From positions 62,001 through 126,000 of the forward strand of contig NZ_MTSB01000008.1 in assembly GCF_002093745.1 (NCBI RefSeq): a stretch of DNA of 64,000 nucleotides, given 5' to 3'. The position numbers and the translations under genes were made by a program. The notes below the pieces were generated by a model. That model had not been told where the DNA came from and made no database searches. It worked only from the letters and a program-made list of their open reading frames with translations. Within the stretch, counting starts at the first letter, position 1. Every line of letters starts with the position of its first letter. The stretch is from Pseudomonas graminis. Its GTDB lineage: Bacteria > Pseudomonadota > Gammaproteobacteria > Pseudomonadales > Pseudomonadaceae. This document shows, piece after piece, positions 26,201 through 33,273 of the stretch.

Positions 26201-28113
26201 GCGAGCCGCTGCAACGGACCCAGTCCGATGACGTGGCGAAACTGAGCGTGACCGCAGATTACGAGTACGACCCGCGCAATGCGCGTTTGCTGAATTCGCT
26301 GGAACAGGGTGAGGCGCTGAAACGCGAGTACTACAGCACCGGGTCACTGAAAAGCGAGCAGCGTACTTCGCAGGGAAATCAATACACCATGCATTACCGC
26401 TATAGCCGGCTGGGGCTGTTGTTGTCGTACACCGATGTGCTGGGCCAGGAGCAGACCAGCCGCTATGACACCGTCGGGCGACTGGAGCAGACCCGTTTGG
26501 GGGATATCACCTCAAACTTCACGTACGACGCCTTTGGCCGCACCGCCAGCATCGCCACGGCTGACAGCACCAGTCATCACAAGGTCGTGATCAGCCTTGA
26601 GTATGACGATCAGGGACGGGAAAGGCTGCGCACCTTCGACCTCAATGGCGTTGGGCAACGGATGGTCCAGATGTACAACGGTGTCGACGAAATGATCAAG
26701 CGCACCCTGACTGAGGGAGGCACCCTCATTCGTGATGAAACCTATCGCTATGACACCAGTGGTCGCCTGGTTCAATACGATTGTGCAGGCACCCAGCTAC
26801 CCGTTGACCCGTATCGCAAGGTTATCACCAGACAAGTCTTCAGTTTCGACGGCGTGAACAACTTGACGACGGTCATGACGACGTTTGAAGGCAAAACCAA
26901 CGTGGCCCGTTACTTTTACGAGGGGGCTGACCCTGCGCAATTGACGCGAGTGCAGAATAGTCACACCGATTACCCAACGGACATCTTGCTTGACTACGAC
27001 CCGGACGGCAACCTGACCCTCGATGAGGAGAAGCGCCCGCTGAAGTACGATCCGTTAGGCCGGCTGATCGAGGTAGGCGCACCTCCTGCCGGCATTCATC
27101 TGAGCTATGGCCCGGATGACCTGGTGGCCGGCGAAACCCGTGACGGCGACCAGGACCAGCGTTTTTACCGCGGCGGGACGCTTGCCAATACGCTGGGCAG
27201 CCATCAGAACAGTACCTTCATGCGCGGGGACGGCTACCTGCTGGCTGAACACCAGAGCGATCAAACGGTGCTGCTTGCCACCAGCATCAGCGACAGCGTG
27301 TTGAGTGAAGTCCACGCCGCCGGTATCAACCGGAGAAGTTATACGGTCTACGGTTACCCCGGCAGTGAAGACCCTCCGGTCGGCAGTCTGGGATACAACG
27401 GCGAACTCGCCGAGGCCGATACCGGCTGGCAACTGCTGGGCAACGGTTATCGCGCTTATAACCCGGTATTGATGCGCTTTAACAGCCCGGACAGTTGGAG
27501 CCCGTTTGGCGAGGGTGGGGTGAATGCGTATGCGTATGTTGAGGGGGACCCGGTCAATGGGGTGGATCCGACGGGGCATAGTATTTGGGGAGCATTGTTA
27601 AGGCTTGCAGCGCCTCTTAGTTCTGCTGCGGACAGCTCCATCCCTAAAGCATTGCTCGGCAACAGCAAAGGCATACCTGTTCGCCTGAGGAAAATGACGC
27701 CTAAGACGGTGGAGAACCTCAGGAAAAGAGTTATACCGAAGGATCGGGCATATAAAAATGCACAACAAAACCTGACCAGGAAAACAGAAGAAACGCTGTC
27801 AGCACGCTCGAAGGGGAAGCCGCCGTCGAGTCGACTTGTGACTGAGCTTAGCGCAGCAGAAGAGGCAGTAGATAATACTGAGTACCTGTTTTTTGAAGCA
27901 CAGCGTGTTTACACTTATGCAAGCCAAAATGTCGGGAAGCGGATTGTTACCAAGGAGGTTAAGTCCACCTTAAAAAAGTTTGCAAAAGAATTTGATATTA
28001 ATGAAGCTATTGCTTCCCAGCAGGAAAGAATAAGGCTTGGTCAGTATCAGACCAAACGTACGCCACGGGACTTTCAAAAGGAGCGCAGTTTTCTGGGTGA
28101 CGGAAATAGTTGA
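23299..28113 (+). CDS. RHS/YD-repeat protein, TccC-like, second copy with different tail
   Basis: 1604 residues, last gene of the plus-strand operon. The N-terminal 200 residues match the RHS protein at 7885-12840 closely (SGVDPRTGQYTASITLP, DSGFGLGWNLQLSQF, FHFYKLDDSRYRVVHKSGL). YD repeats fill the middle. The core ends with RFNSPDSWSPFGEGGVNAYAY near residue 1391 and DPTGH near 1420. From there the tail of about 180 residues is unrelated to the other copy: it is rich in Lys, Arg, Glu and Gln with predicted long helices (RAYKNAQQNLTRKTEETLSA, LVTELSAAEEAVDNTEY), ending ERSFLGDGNS, and its codons become distinctly more AT-rich. This is the polymorphic-toxin pattern of a constant shell with an exchanged payload. 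An insertion of about 35 residues relative to the first copy is seen near residue 515 (RHGLRRDAYHRIDSLSG). No immunity gene follows; the next gene is convergent. Confidence 0.88.
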   Translation: MTISTSVHSNAFNFMSYIQSGVDPRTGQYTASITLPDVKTNGLRGPGVPLALSYNPLNTQDSGFGLGWNLQLSQFTLGTQIVSLSSGETFKVDGTRDDQLLMSEKKIDSFHFYKLDDSRYRVVHKSGLVEHLEVRGSVGNRVALPVRICAPEGHSVTLEYTTFSGHQMLREVKDDSGQTLLSVSRGTASVEIQLHAADGPGATFMMLLGGSDRRVTRIELPTENKASWRFEYTLIRNHLCMISVETPVGGQETVLYQDEGHQFPAKAGREPLPRVTHHRTAPGFGQPEINVHYSYKDSAGREHNFLGAGLDIAWEDNGLDNLYQYLGAEPYQYSSTETLRINDLDVRSIERVFSQFHLLVRETTRQNVNIMEVDTSYYVEEGQPFYAQPAYCQLPKEVKTSWRLSTVGSVPRTEVVSSRYDIYGNLLAQTQANGVVENSEWYLAEGEDGCPPDPEGFVRNLKSKTVVPAASEYGQAPTLISRYRYKALPAVTGSQQGAWLTEQSETLLQLDSSARHGLRRDAYHRIDSLSGMVPGVDHALMRALRDTIDALLREIPDVEQELQRTVYEHIEAPADAFQHGRVGRQIVTMGGQNTTTEYVYSTLDSPEFGESVQRTVQTVTGFDGTQQVITLEHSLLIGEPLLNRDDNNVEIRYVYDNLRRVVSETVAPGTEYAATRRYEYVLCANPGDQAEQRLFDVKDVRTCSRFDGLNRVIYEERDNADDPARADEPRQTYSAVHDAWGRLLHEAEYDWLETRQLALTSHYEYDDWGEQRCVTGPDGVRTVEETDPIGTAASKGPIQHSWTESSGSVPEKSAVSETWLSLFEEQPTRSVRLDSTGQVVSLSEYHYDGLGRRVREAVSSDAVQRITAYTYDAFDRPIATTLPSGAIEHRSYAAHSSEDLPTSISVEHNGKISELGQQAFDGLDRIVRSVTGGRTRTLSYDPGLLQPKTVNLPSGRRIDYKYQPQLGSEPLQRTQSDDVAKLSVTADYEYDPRNARLLNSLEQGEALKREYYSTGSLKSEQRTSQGNQYTMHYRYSRLGLLLSYTDVLGQEQTSRYDTVGRLEQTRLGDITSNFTYDAFGRTASIATADSTSHHKVVISLEYDDQGRERLRTFDLNGVGQRMVQMYNGVDEMIKRTLTEGGTLIRDETYRYDTSGRLVQYDCAGTQLPVDPYRKVITRQVFSFDGVNNLTTVMTTFEGKTNVARYFYEGADPAQLTRVQNSHTDYPTDILLDYDPDGNLTLDEEKRPLKYDPLGRLIEVGAPPAGIHLSYGPDDLVAGETRDGDQDQRFYRGGTLANTLGSHQNSTFMRGDGYLLAEHQSDQTVLLATSISDSVLSEVHAAGINRRSYTVYGYPGSEDPPVGSLGYNGELAEADTGWQLLGNGYRAYNPVLMRFNSPDSWSPFGEGGVNAYAYVEGDPVNGVDPTGHSIWGALLRLAAPLSSAADSSIPKALLGNSKGIPVRLRKMTPKTVENLRKRVIPKDRAYKNAQQNLTRKTEETLSARSKGKPPSSRLVTELSAAEEAVDNTEYLFFEAQRVYTYASQNVGKRIVTKEVKSTLKKFAKEFDINEAIASQQERIRLGQYQTKRTPRDFQKERSFLGDGNS

Positions 28114-28137
28114 TAGCACACAGTTTCTACTGGCTAG

Positions 28138-28167
28138 CCGGGCAACGACCTATTTGCCGTTGTCCGG
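28138..28167 (+). terminator. Probable terminator after the second RHS gene
   Basis: CCGGGCAACG (28138-28147) and CGTTGTCCGG (28158-28167) form a 10-bp stem with one G-T pair, followed by TTTAAC. It lies 24 bp after the RHS stop codon and between convergent genes. The T-tract is short, so strength is uncertain. Confidence 0.55.
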
Positions 28168-28196
28168 TTTAACTCAGGGGTTTTAATTGTTACCTA

Positions 28197-28460
28197 TCAC
28201 CTCACCGAAATAACCCCCTGCTGCATCGCGATCACCAACGCCGCACTTATCGAATGCACGTCAAACTTGCGACGGATATTGCTGGTGTGAAAGTAGACCG
28301 TCGCCTCCGAGCATTCCTGTATGCGTGCGATCTCCCACGCCGTTTTACCGATCGCCGCCCACTCCAGAACCTGTCGTTCCTTGGCAGTCAACCGGACAAC
28401 GGTGGACGCGGTCGGGCAGGGCGGCGTTGCACCGCACGGTTTTCCCTTGTCGCGAGCCAT
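28197..28460 (-). CDS. Short LuxR-type HTH protein without sensory domain
   Basis: 87 residues from the ATG at 28460, with AAGGA 7 bp upstream; a longer frame up to 28562 has no site. Almost the whole protein is a LuxR C-terminal DNA-binding domain: LTAKERQVLEWAAIGKTAWEIA, then the recognition helix region SEATVYFHTSNIRRKFDV. The 'GKTAWEI' wording is that of acyl-homoserine-lactone LuxR proteins, yet the autoinducer-binding N-terminal domain of about 160 residues is absent, as is any receiver domain. It may be a remnant of a quorum-sensing regulator or a free-standing HTH protein of the GerE type. It is convergent with the RHS operon and divergent from kdp, with about 240 bp between it and kdpF. 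Confidence 0.8.
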   Translation of the reverse strand: MARDKGKPCGATPPCPTASTVVRLTAKERQVLEWAAIGKTAWEIARIQECSEATVYFHTSNIRRKFDVHSISAALVIAMQQGVISVR

Positions 28461-28583
28461 GGTGAGGTCCTTCCCTGAAGATTGCCGCACCACGATACCC
28501 CCGAGCGCCTCCCTGCGAACCTGACATAAATGACAGCGCCGACCCGAGCGCACGCCTTGCACCGTCTGGTCTGTAGCGTTTTT

Positions 28584-28600
28584 TTTACAGCTTCTTTACG
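28584..28600 (+). promoter_or_regulatory. Candidate KdpE operator upstream of kdpF
   Basis: Within a T-rich stretch lie two direct half-sites, TTTACA (28584-28589) and TTTACG (28595-28600), separated by 5 bp (GCTTC). From memory the E. coli KdpE site is TTTATA-N5-TTTACA, also a direct repeat in a T-rich run. The site ends about 100 bp before the kdpF start codon, a suitable distance for an activator. The -35/-10 elements could not be identified with confidence. Confidence 0.5.
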
Positions 28601-28702
28601 GCGATCCCCGGCTGTCGATCTCGTGCCTTTACACCGTTGCTGCCGACAATGCACCTCACGCGGCCTGCGCCGTATCGGTTGTTGCCTGATGGGGAAATTT
28701 CA

Positions 28703-28798
28703 ATGAGCGTTATGGATGGTATCTCTCTGCTGATGGGAGTCGGGCTGTTCATCTATCTGCTGGTGGCGCTGTTGCGCGCCGACCAGAGTCAGGAGTGA
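28703..28798 (+). CDS. kdpF: KdpF, small subunit of the Kdp potassium pump
   Basis: A 31-codon gene, ATG at 28703 to TGA at 28796-28798. The product is one hydrophobic helix, residues 7-25 (ISLLMGVGLFIYLLVALL), with a short polar tail RADQSQE. This is the length and composition of KdpF, which stabilises the KdpABC complex in the inner membrane. It directly precedes kdpA: its stop codon lies two bases before the kdpA ATG, so the pair is translationally coupled. Confidence 0.9.
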   Translation: MSVMDGISLLMGVGLFIYLLVALLRADQSQE

Positions 28799-28800
28799 TC

Positions 28801-30495
28801 ATGCACAGTTACGATTATCTGTTGATCCTGGCCTTTCTGGTCCTGCTGCTGGCGCCTGCGCCGTGGTTGGGGCGTTTCTATTATCGGGTCATGGAAGGCG
28901 AGCGCACCTGGCTCAGCCCGGTGCTGGGGCCGGTGGAGCGTGCCTGCTACCGGATCTCCGGCGTAGACCCCAAAACCGAGCAATCCTGGAAGCAATACGC
29001 GTGGGCCTTGCTGGCGTTCAACCTGGCAGGCTTTGTCGTGCTGTTCGCGATGCTGATGCTGCAAGGCGTGCTGCCCCTCAACCCGCAGCAATTGCCGGGC
29101 ATGGAGTGGTCGCTGGCGTTCAACACGGCGATGAGCTTCGTGACCAACACCAACTGGCAGGCCTACAGCGGCGAGGCGTCGCTCAGCTACCTGAGCCAGA
29201 TGGTCGGCCTGACCGTGCAAAACTTCGTCAGCGCGGCCACCGGCATCGCTGTGCTGGTCGCGCTGTGTCGCGGCATCAGCCGTCGTTCGTCGCACAGCCT
29301 GGGTAATTTCTGGGCCGACATGACCCGCGCCACACTTTATGGCCTGCTGCCGATCAGTATCGTGCTGGCGGTGTTTCTGGTCTGGCAGGGCGTACCGCAG
29401 AACTTCGCCCATTACATCGATGCGCTGACCCTGCAAGGCAGCGGTCAGAGCCTGCCGATGGGGCCGGCGGCAAGCCAGATATCCATCAAGCAACTGGGCA
29501 CCAACGGTGGTGGCTTCTTCGGCGTCAACTCGGCGCACCCGTTCGAGAACCCGACCGCCTTGAGCAACCTGTTCGAACTGGTGTCGATCCTGCTGATCCC
29601 GGCTGCGCTGGTGTTCACCTTCGGCCACTACGTCAAGGACATGCGCCAGAGCCGCGCCATTCTTGGCTGCATGCTGGCCTTGCTGTTGATCGGCGGCGCG
29701 GTGTCGCTGTGGGCCGAGTACCAGCCCAACCCGGCGCTGAACATCGCCGGTGTTGAACAGACGGCGCCGCTGGAAGGCAAGGAAACCCGCTTTGGCACCA
29801 CGGGCACCGTGCTGTGGTCCGTCGCCACCACGGCGGCGTCCAACGGCTCGGTCAACGGCATGCACGACAGCCTTAACCCGCTGACCGGCATGGTCGCGCT
29901 GGTCAACATGATGGTCGGTGAAGTGATCTTCGGCGGCGTCGGTGTGGGCCTTAACGGCATGCTGTTGAACGTGTTGATTGCGGTATTCCTCGCCGGCCTG
30001 ATGATCGGCCGCACCCCGGAATACCTCGGCAAGAAACTCCAGGCCCAGGAAGTCCGGCTGCTGGTCGCGACCTTGTTGGTCATGCCGGTGGGCGTGCTGG
30101 TACTCGGTGCGATCGCCGCCAGCTTGCCCGGCCCTGCGGGTGCGATCAGCAACCCCGGCCCGCACGGTTTCAGTCAGCTGCTGTACGCCTACACCTCGGC
30201 CACGGCCAACAACGGTTCGGCATTCGGCGGGTTCAGTGCCAATACGGTGTTTCACAACCTGATGCTCAGCCTGGCGATTTTCATTGGCCGCTTCGGCTAC
30301 ATCCTGCCGGTGCTGGCACTGGCCGGCAGCCTGGCGATGAAGAAAACCGCGCCGCAGGGCCAGAACAGCTTCCCGACCCACGGCCTGCTGTTCGTCACCC
30401 TGTTGACCGTCACCATTTTGCTGGTGGGTGGTTTGACCTTCCTGCCGACCCTGGCACTGGGACCGATTGCCGAACACCTGAGCCTGGGTTTCTGA
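28801..30495 (+). CDS. kdpA: KdpA, potassium-binding and translocating subunit
   Basis: 564 residues from the ATG at 28801, with AGGAG (28791-28795) upstream; a GTG at 28795 overlapping the kdpF stop would add two residues. It is a polytopic inner-membrane protein of the SKT family that forms the potassium channel-like subunit of the P-type pump KdpFABC. Filter-type segments are visible: [14 protein letters not shown], '[20 protein letters not shown]', and '[14 protein letters not shown]'. Each contains the glycine-rich selectivity turn. Length agrees with the family (about 555-565). It is followed by kdpB after 10 bp. Confidence 0.97.
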   Translation: MHSYDYLLILAFLVLLLAPAPWLGRFYYRVMEGERTWLSPVLGPVERACYRISGVDPKTEQSWKQYAWALLAFNLAGFVVLFAMLMLQGVLPLNPQQLPGMEWSLAFNTAMSFVTNTNWQAYSGEASLSYLSQMVGLTVQNFVSAATGIAVLVALCRGISRRSSHSLGNFWADMTRATLYGLLPISIVLAVFLVWQGVPQNFAHYIDALTLQGSGQSLPMGPAASQISIKQLGTNGGGFFGVNSAHPFENPTALSNLFELVSILLIPAALVFTFGHYVKDMRQSRAILGCMLALLLIGGAVSLWAEYQPNPALNIAGVEQTAPLEGKETRFGTTGTVLWSVATTAASNGSVNGMHDSLNPLTGMVALVNMMVGEVIFGGVGVGLNGMLLNVLIAVFLAGLMIGRTPEYLGKKLQAQEVRLLVATLLVMPVGVLVLGAIAASLPGPAGAISNPGPHGFSQLLYAYTSATANNGSAFGGFSANTVFHNLMLSLAIFIGRFGYILPVLALAGSLAMKKTAPQGQNSFPTHGLLFVTLLTVTILLVGGLTFLPTLALGPIAEHLSLGF

Positions 30496-30505
30496 GGAAC
30501 CGATC

Positions 30506-32584
30506 ATGAGCACTACTGAAGTTTCAAGAAATGCTGCTGCAAAAGCCGCCGAACCGCAGGCCGCCAGCGAGTCGGCTAAAACCGGCATCGCCGCCCTGTG
30601 GCGTCCGGCGCTGGCGCAAGCGTTCGTCAAGCTGGACCCGCGCCAGCTCAAGCGTTCGCCGGTGATGCTGGTGGTGGAACTGACCGCCATTCTGACCACC
30701 GTGCTGTGCGTCATCCCCAACCCGCAGGTGCCGACTTCTGTCTGTGTGCAGATTGCCCTGTGGCTGTGGTTCACCGTGCTGTTCGCCAACTTTGCCGAAG
30801 CACTGGCCGAAGGCCGTGGCAAAGCACGCGCCGACAGCCTCAAGGCCGGTAGCGAAGGGCTCAAGGCGCGCATCCGCGATGAAAACGGCAGCCTGCGCAC
30901 GATCAACGCCAGTGAGTTGCGCAAGGGTGATGTGGTGCGCGTCGACGCCGGGGAAATGATCCCCGGTGACGGCGAAGTCATCGAGGGGATTGCGGCCGTC
31001 AACGAGGCGGCCATTACCGGTGAATCCGCGCCGGTGATCCGCGAGTCCGGCGGCGACCGCTCGGCGGTCACCGGCAACACTCGGCTGGTGTCCGACTGGC
31101 TGCTGGTGCGCATCAGCAGCAACCCCGGCGAATCGACACTGGACCGCATGATCGCGCTGGTCGAAGGCGCCAAACGCCAGAAGACGCCCAACGAAGTGGC
31201 ACTGGACATCTTGCTGATCGGCCTGACCCTGATCTTCCTGCTGGTGGTCATCACCTTGCAGCCGTTCGCCCACTTTGCCGGTGGCAGCCTGCCGCTGGTG
31301 TTCCTGGTGGCGCTGCTGGTGACGCTGATCCCGACCACCATCGGCGGGCTGCTGTCGGCCATTGGTATCGCCGGTATGGACCGTCTGGTGCGCCTCAACG
31401 TGATCGCCAAGTCCGGTCGCGCGGTCGAGGCCGCAGGTGATGTGCATGTGCTGTTGCTGGACAAGACCGGCACCATCACTTTCGGCAACCGTCGTTGCGC
31501 CGCCATCTACGCCGCGCCCGGCGTGACCCCGAAAGAGCTGGGCGAGGGCGCCTTGCTGGCGTCGCTGGCCGATGACACGGCAGAAGGCAAGTCCATCGTC
31601 GAGTTCCTGCGCAACCTGCACCCGATGAGCGAGCCGACCCTGAGCTCGGTGACGGCCGTGCCGTTCAGTGCCGATACGCGTCTGTCCGGCGTGGACTATC
31701 AGGGGCATGTCTATCGCAAGGGCGCGGTGGATTCGCTGCTGGCCTTCGTCAATATGCAGCGCAGCGATCTGCCGCCTGCGCTGGCACGTGAAGTGGACAA
31801 GATCGCCAAGACCGGTGGCACGCCGCTGCTGGTCTGCGCCAACGGTCGGCTGCTGGGCGCAATCCACCTCAAGGACGTGGTCAAGCCGGGTATTCGCGAG
31901 CGCTTCGAAGAACTGCGCAAGCTGGGCATTCGCACCGTGATGGTCACCGGCGATAACCCGCTGACTGCCGCAGCCATTGCCGCCGAAGCGGGCGTTGACG
32001 ACGTGCTGGCCGAAGCCACACCGGAGAAGAAACTCGAGCGCATTCGTCAGGAGCAGGGCGAAGGCCGGCTGGTGGCGATGTGCGGTGACGGTGCCAACGA
32101 TGCGCCTGCGCTGGCTCAGGCGGACGTCGGCATGGCGATGAACGACGGCACCCAGGCGGCACGTGAAGCCGCCAACATGGTCGACCTCGACAGCGACCCC
32201 ACCAAGTTGCTGGACGTGGTGCAGATCGGCAAGCAGTTGCTGGTGACGCGCGGCGCGCTGACCACGTTCTCCATCGCCAACGACGTGGCCAAATACTTCG
32301 CCGTGCTGCCTGCGCTGTTTGCGTCGATCTACCCGCAACTGGGTGTGCTCAACGTCATGCAACTGGCCAGCCCGCAGAGCGCGATTCTGTCGGCCATTGT
32401 GTTCAACGCGCTGATCATCGTGGTGCTGATCCCGCTGGCCCTGCGCGGCGTGCGTGTCCAGGCCGCCAGCGCGGCTCACCTGCTGCGTCGCAACCTGCTG
32501 ATCTATGGCCTGGGCGGTATCGTGGTGCCGTTCGTGGGCATCAAGCTGATCGATATGTTGCTGGTCGGTCTCGGCCTGGTGTGA
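30506..32584 (+). CDS. kdpB: KdpB, catalytic P-type ATPase subunit
   Basis: 692 residues, ATG at 30506 with GAGGAA just upstream. A type IA P-type ATPase: actuator motif [10 protein letters not shown], phosphorylation motif DKTGT with the aspartate at about residue 319, nucleotide-binding KGAVDS and [21 protein letters not shown], hinge motif [24 protein letters not shown] hydrolysis here energises potassium transport through KdpA. The membrane segment [21 protein letters not shown] is the conserved region near the ion path. The N-terminus carries an Ala-rich extension (about 35 residues) common in Pseudomonas. It is followed by kdpC. Confidence 0.97.
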   Translation: MSTTEVSRNAAAKAAEPQAASESAKTGIAALWRPALAQAFVKLDPRQLKRSPVMLVVELTAILTTVLCVIPNPQVPTSVCVQIALWLWFTVLFANFAEALAEGRGKARADSLKAGSEGLKARIRDENGSLRTINASELRKGDVVRVDAGEMIPGDGEVIEGIAAVNEAAITGESAPVIRESGGDRSAVTGNTRLVSDWLLVRISSNPGESTLDRMIALVEGAKRQKTPNEVALDILLIGLTLIFLLVVITLQPFAHFAGGSLPLVFLVALLVTLIPTTIGGLLSAIGIAGMDRLVRLNVIAKSGRAVEAAGDVHVLLLDKTGTITFGNRRCAAIYAAPGVTPKELGEGALLASLADDTAEGKSIVEFLRNLHPMSEPTLSSVTAVPFSADTRLSGVDYQGHVYRKGAVDSLLAFVNMQRSDLPPALAREVDKIAKTGGTPLLVCANGRLLGAIHLKDVVKPGIRERFEELRKLGIRTVMVTGDNPLTAAAIAAEAGVDDVLAEATPEKKLERIRQEQGEGRLVAMCGDGANDAPALAQADVGMAMNDGTQAAREAANMVDLDSDPTKLLDVVQIGKQLLVTRGALTTFSIANDVAKYFAVLPALFASIYPQLGVLNVMQLASPQSAILSAIVFNALIIVVLIPLALRGVRVQAASAAHLLRRNLLIYGLGGIVVPFVGIKLIDMLLVGLGLV

Positions 32585-32638
32585 AGCCTGTGCTGCATGC
32601 CGGTCGGCGTGCAGCCTTACCTGATTGAGGATGTGCAG

Positions 32639-33211
32639 ATGTCCAGTGTATTGCGTCCGGCCCTGAGCCTGATTGTGTTGATGAGTCTGATTACCGGTGT
32701 GGCGTATCCGTTGGCCGTCACCGGGGTGGCACAGGTGGCGTTTCCGGCACAGGCCAATGGCAGCCTGCTGTATGACGAAGCGGGAAAGGTGCGCGGTTCG
32801 TCACTGATCGCCCAGTCGTTTACCGGCGAAGAGTGGTTCCAGTCGCGTCCATCCGCAGGCGCGTTTGCCACGGTGGCCAGCGGTGCGAGCAACTTCGCCC
32901 CGAGCAACCCGGCGCTGGCGACACGCGTCAAGGAAGACGCCGCCAAAATGGCCGACGCCGCTCAGGGGCCTGTGCCGATGGCCTTGCTGACCACGTCCGG
33001 CAGCGGCCTTGATCCGCACTTGTCACCTGAAGCCATTGCCTGGCAAGCCAGTCGCGTGGCAGCGGCCCGGCAGTTGCCGCTGGACAAAGTGCAGGCCCTG
33101 ATCGACGCCAACACCCAGCGTCCGCTGATCGGCCCGCCAGTGGTCAACGTATTGACCTTGAATATGAGCCTGAATCAGTTACCGTCTGCACCACGCAACG
33201 CGCAGCTGTAA
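32639..33211 (+). CDS. kdpC: KdpC, accessory subunit of the Kdp pump
   Basis: 190 residues from the ATG at 32639 (GAGG at 32627-32630); the frame opens earlier at 32597 but the added 14 residues are unlike the family. One N-terminal transmembrane helix ([22 protein letters not shown]) anchors a soluble domain. Family motifs: [48 protein letters not shown], and the C-terminal [14 protein letters not shown]. KdpC raises the ATP affinity of the complex. It is the last structural gene, 62 bp before kdpD. Confidence 0.96.
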   Translation: MSSVLRPALSLIVLMSLITGVAYPLAVTGVAQVAFPAQANGSLLYDEAGKVRGSSLIAQSFTGEEWFQSRPSAGAFATVASGASNFAPSNPALATRVKEDAAKMADAAQGPVPMALLTTSGSGLDPHLSPEAIAWQASRVAAARQLPLDKVQALIDANTQRPLIGPPVVNVLTLNMSLNQLPSAPRNAQL

Positions 33212-33273
33212 CAGAATGCGTAATGGCGACAGATTGACTAGGCTAACAGTGATAGAGAAAAGGTATACCCAAC

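Noticed and set aside
28789..31506. 905-codon open frame on the minus strand
   Set aside because: Antisense to kdpF, kdpA and kdpB; low-complexity Gln/His/Arg/Ser translation is a GC-rich shadow.
30524..32479. 651-codon open frame on the minus strand
   Set aside because: Shadow of kdpB; His/Gln/Gly-rich with no domain.
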